Source of the DNA: Rhynchonema sp. JSB1_4
Taxonomy: Eukaryota; Nematoda; Chromadorea; Monhysterida; Xyalidae
Assembly (NCBI GenBank): GCA_030248065.1
Contig: JASAMV010008460.1
Span: 1-64,000 of the forward strand
Length of the DNA stretch: 64,000 nt
Direction: 5' to 3'
Below the pieces are notes generated by a model. The model did no database searches, was not told where the DNA came from, and was given only the letters and a program-made list of their open reading frames with translations. Within the stretch, counting starts at the first letter, position 1, and every line of letters starts with the position of its first letter. A program made the position numbers and the translations under genes. Below, piece after piece: positions 61,101-64,000 of this stretch.

Positions 61101-63156
61101 ATCATCGGGCTGTCCGTCCGGGTACACATGCGTGTCCGGCATCTGTTGTCCGACGGCCGGATGTCGCGATGGCAGCATGCCCCTGACCAATCCAGCATCG
61201 TGCAGCGCGCTTGAACAATGCCCGACCGGATACGAGTGCACGTCGGGCAAATGCTGTCTGGAGCGACTGTGCCAGGACGGCACGGAGGCGCTCTCGTCAC
61301 CGGCCGAATGTTTGATCAACAGCGACTGTCCGCTCGGATATGCGTGCGCACGCGGACTGTGCTGCCGCGCACGAGTCTGCCCGGACGGCAGTGACGCGCT
61401 CGAACAGCCGAGTTTCTGCTCGACCCAACTGCCGTGTCCCGGCGGCTACTTGTGCATCAGCTCCGTCTGCTGTCCGCCCGTACCCGTCCGTCCGACGTGC
61501 GCGGACGGCAGTGAACCGTTGTCAACGCCGGACACCTGCATGGACACAGCGCAATGTCCGGCCATGTCCGTGTGCGCGCAGGGTGTGTGCTGCATGCAGC
61601 ACATGTGTCCGGACGGTGGGGCGCCATTGCCCAACCCGGCACGATGCAACAACGATGCCGACTGCGCCGTCGGCGGTGTGACGTCAGCAATGTGCATTGA
61701 CAATCGATGTTGTGCCATGATTGGCGGGTGTCCCGACGGTGACACCCCGTTGGCGTCACCAGCGTTGTGCGGCACCACCGAACGATGTCCGAATGGGTAC
61801 ACGTGCATGGCCAACAGAATGTGCTGCCGGTCGCCGCGTAAGTCGCAGTTTTGCCAATATTATGCACATTTGAACATAGTTCTCTTTGTTTTGACATAGC
61901 GCGTGCTACGTATCTGAGCCGAACAGCTGACGTTTCTGCAACGAGCTTCTCGACTCAGATAGTGACCTAAGTGCCACACTTGCATTGATTGAAGTCGATT
62001 TCACTTATTGCAGGCTACTGCCCGGATCGCAGTTCACCGCCATTCACATGTTCGGCGGTGCTGCCCTGTCCGGCGCCCAGCTATCAATGTCAGATGAACG
62101 GTGAACTTGGCATTTGTTGCGCCGGTGGCGGAAACAATGGATACGGACCGAACCCGGCTGCAGGTGCGTGTGTCTTATTAAATTGTTTACTACATTCGAT
62201 GTTAGTTTATGGAATCTGATGTGTTCTAGTTTACGAGTTTTGCGCTTCTGTTTATCCTTTCAGAATATTAGTCTTGTAGAGGTGAGGTCTCGTGAAAGTT
62301 TTGCTGCGACACATTGCATGAGTGACGTGATCGTGGCGGCATTTTGAACGCCTGATGCGACCTCTCTTTTGGCAGCACCCCATCGTCTGATAAAATCAAA
62401 AAAAGATCATCTGCTGATCCAATTTTCAGGTGGTTACGGTGAAGGTCTGGTAACGCCGTTCCCACCGCCACGTCCCCCCACTCCGCGACGTACAACGCCA
62501 CGTCCGTTAACCACACCAGTGTTAGTCACCAGCGTGCCACCAGCCACGTTCACCACACCCGAGTCACCGTTTGCGTCACGTAACACGCAACGCAGTGCAC
62601 CGAGGTTGGTGAACGTTTTTGAAGGATTTTCTCAGGCTCTGTTCACGGTGAGGCTTATGTACATTTGCCTGAGCCTCAGCCAAAGCCTTACATTTACATT
62701 GTCATTCTTTGGCCGGTTTCAAATTTTTGGTGATATAAGTAATATCCCGACTAATGTCCACTGTCCTTGGACAGCTGACTGTTCGCATTTCGAAATCTTC
62801 GGAAGCCACGAATTTTTGACCACCATCAAAGTGGCATCAAAATGTAAAAACCCTATAGTTAAAGATATGTAAGAACCGGAACGGACGGTCACCCGGAACG
62901 CTGGTGTAAACTGAATAATTATCCAGTGTGCCTGTAGTTTCCCCGATCTACAACCAAACTTGATTGACCAAACACAACCAACCGTTGTGCAGATCGCCGC
63001 CGCTCAACTTTCGTCCGCCGAAGCACATGAAAGTGATCAACGAATGCCCGTCCGGCTACCGCCCGTTAAGCAACCCGTCCCTGCGTGATTGTACGGTCAT
63101 GCGGACGTGTCCGGCCGGTTTCGACTGTCTGCGCGGCTCGTGTTGCACGCGAATTG
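49138..63156 (+). CDS. large secreted matrix protein with ~32 lustrin-type Cys modules (3' partial)
   Basis: Thirteen exons join in phase: 49138-49204, 51552-51660, 52143-52243, 53356-53577, 53900-54064, 54385-54525, 56143-56250, 56641-56865, 57215-57394, 57566-61837, 62014-62163, 62430-62604 and 62993-63156. This gives 2,026 codons, and the last donor (ATTG|GTAAGA) shows that it continues. Signal peptide: MHSLRHVGALFAPLLLSTVV. Exons 2-3 encode a chitin-binding-like domain (YLQCAPGGKWVKRNC, FKYQAC). Then come about 32 modules of form CPDGxxPLxxPxxC..CPxGYxCxxxxCC, like lustrin cysteine-rich repeats. A Pro/Gly/Ser/Tyr linker and a Pro/Thr linker separate groups. Ten of 12 internal introns are phase 1, typical of shuffled extracellular modules. 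Likely an extracellular coat, eggshell or cuticle protein. The exon 5 donor (ACAA|GTTCGA) is weak; GTCGCG at 54030 would also keep phase. Confidence 0.92.
49529..50043. mobile_element. CAGGGTTGG-family hAT-like MITE, 515 bp
   Basis: Starts CAGGGTTGGGCAAAAAAAC and ends TTTGCTCAACCCTG, with exact 8 bp duplications CCTATATA (49521-49528 and 50044-50051). It is the inverted relative of 6861-7341. It lies in intron 1 of the matrix protein gene. Confidence 0.93.
50455..50540. repeat. small foldback, CTCGTCAAATTAGTCGTC arms
   Basis: CTCGTCAAA..GTCGTC faces GACGAC..TTTGACGAG. It shares the loop word TTTGGGGCTCATGTGTTA with the foldback at 51788-51870. Confidence 0.6.
50647..50994 (+). other. open frame with Gln-Pro-Ala repeats inside intron 1
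   Basis: An open frame of 116 codons includes QPEQPAQPAQPAQPPVQG and then YYEDCG before a possible donor GTGAGC at 50801. A TTTGTAG acceptor sits at 50652. It could be an alternative exon or an unrelated nested exon, but its incoming phase does not match exon 1 of the surrounding gene. No ATG start and no family recognised. Confidence 0.3.
51788..51870. repeat. small foldback related to 50455-50540
   Basis: GGTCAAATCA..GATCACACGCA faces TGCGTGATTTGAC, with GCTCATTTGGGGCTCATGTG between. It lies in intron 2 of the matrix protein gene. Confidence 0.6.
52060..52140 (-). repeat. tRNA-like/SINE fragment ending at a splice acceptor
   Basis: The minus strand carries a perfect box B GGTTCGAGTCC (52099-52089) and a box A-like ATGGCCCGGTTAAC upstream of it. 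The space between is too short for a complete tRNA. The plus-strand acceptor of matrix protein exon 3 (TTTTCAG, exon from 52143) follows at once. Confidence 0.6.
53190..53260. repeat. satellite-related fragment in intron 3
   Basis: CATACTGATGATGCCCTGGT and GCAGGTCGAAAGGCG resemble the satellite monomer core and the fragments at 28931 and 42955. Confidence 0.5.
57566..61837 (+). CDS. 4,272 bp central exon of the matrix protein, 23 Cys modules
   Basis: A single uninterrupted exon, bounded by CTTCAG and GCCGC|GTAAGT, holds 1,423 whole codons. Fourteen modules (57570-59645) precede the Pro/Gly linker and nine follow it (60425-61830). Several modules have long inserts between their halves, for example around 58560-58620 and 60660-60880. 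Base composition is GC-rich compared with the introns, and third positions favour G/C. Introns elsewhere fall between modules, so this exon probably grew by internal tandem duplication or lost introns. Confidence 0.93.
59650..60415 (+). repeat. coding minisatellite, PGPSYPGPGPSFPSPG-type linker
   Basis: About 255 residues of repeating PGPSYPGPSPGFPSPG and PGPGPSFPSPG units lie between modules 14 and 15. DNA units of roughly 50 bp, such as CCAGGTCCCAGCCCTGGCTT, recur with few changes. The opposite strand stays open for 281 codons because of the repeat and is not a gene. The tract is likely flexible and elastic or a site for O-glycosylation. Confidence 0.9.
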
Positions 63157-64000
63157 GTAAGAGTGTCTGCTTTCAATATTCTGATGTTTTTTAGTGTCGT
63201 AGATTTCAAAAGGTATATTGTACAGATATTCAGATGGCTTTTTGCATCACACACGCACACACGCAAACACACGGCTTTTACGTAGGGTGAAATTTTCGAA
63301 GCGGTTGAAACATGACGGTCGGTCGGTGTAAACATGAAACGTTGCATGCTGTTAGCGTGGAATGTTTCAAATTTACGCTTATGTACTCAGTGCAGCAATG
63401 TTGGTCTGTTTCGCCTTGCTTTCGCAGACAAACTGAGGACTTACTGTTTCACGTCGAGCTTTCGACCGAGCTGACACCGACCTTTATACCCTCAGACAAA
63501 CGCGAAAAACGAAAAGCGAAAAGTTTTTCAGCGTAGTCATCATCCACTGCGCACGCCAAACAGACTCTGAAACATTTTGTTTGACAATCACTGTCGTTTA
63601 CGCCCGTGGTTAAGGAGTTGCTGTTGTGCTGAACTTTTCGCGTTTGTCTGAGGGCGGCCTATACCGTTTCGAAACTTCCAGCCATAAGTGCACAACTGGT
63701 CACATATTCACGTGTTGCCTTGGCAGGCAGGGATCGGGAATGGGTACTACTCAAGCTCACACCAAACGTTCATAACTTTTGTGGTGTCTCTTGACGATGA
63801 GTAGGTAGTTTTGATCGCTATAGCTTCGTAGACGTAGAGCTTGAGTTGTTCCACGCATGGTTTGTGAATCCTTGGTGGGCCTATCACGCCGAAACTTATT
63901 GCCAAGACAATAGCGTGTCTCGCTTTTAATGCTTAGCAACTAATGTCTGCATAGCAGCTAAAACTACAAGTATATAGTACATCGTAGCATTAACAAGTTA
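63157..64000. other. start of next intron; decayed foldback, no exon recognised
   Basis: 63284-63690 carries decayed ends and words of the 35399-35628 foldback (GGGTGAAATTTTCGAAGCGG, TACCGTTTCGAAAC). A CTTTCGCAG at 63427 would join in phase but reads only 15 codons to a stop inside that repeat. I do not accept it as the last exon. Confidence 0.55.

Noticed and set aside
63428..63475. Last exon of the matrix protein after CTTTCGCAG
   Set aside because: Phase fits, but it reads only 15 codons inside a decayed foldback with no Cys module, so chance is likelier.

Overview
This is eukaryotic DNA. It holds four multi-exon protein genes among many non-autonomous transposons and one satellite array. 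Exons were built by hand from reading frame, splice signals and matching intron phase. Introns of about 50 to 4,000 bp, TTTCAG-like acceptors, an astacin, core-1 galactosyltransferase and lustrin/chitin-binding-type modules point to an ecdysozoan. A nematode is most likely, but no sequence here proves the taxon. No rRNA, complete tRNA, CRISPR or bacterial-style operon was seen.

Layout. 1-5560: tRNA-like fragment, then nine tandem copies of a ~520 bp satellite, the last split by a small transposon. 5560-19300: gene-free, filled with nested MITEs, foldbacks and GC-rich repeats. 19328-24187 (minus): secreted Pro-rich and Cys/Trp-rich protein, with a hAT-like element apparently inside or beside one exon. 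24600-27950: nested transposons. 28145-39128 (minus): complete 12-exon astacin metalloprotease with two C-terminal PAN/apple domains (524 aa). 42414-46205 (minus): complete 6-exon core-1 beta-1,3-galactosyltransferase (369 aa). 46213-49137: probable divergent intergenic region. 49138-63156 and beyond (plus): at least 13 exons of a secreted matrix protein (over 2,026 aa) with a chitin-binding-like N-terminus and about 32 repeats of a Cys module ending in CC.

The four genes could act together in a secreted coat such as cuticle, eggshell or gut lining: a large Cys/Pro-rich matrix protein, a processing protease with adhesion domains, a Golgi enzyme that makes mucin-type O-glycans, and another small secreted Pro-rich protein. 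That link is inferred from products and proximity only.

Three hAT-like element families (termini CAGGGTTGG, CAGTGGTT and CAGTGTTCGAACGGGA) share exact 8 bp target duplications at most copies. Others have TA or TTA/TAA duplications. No transposase gene was found, so these copies are non-autonomous.
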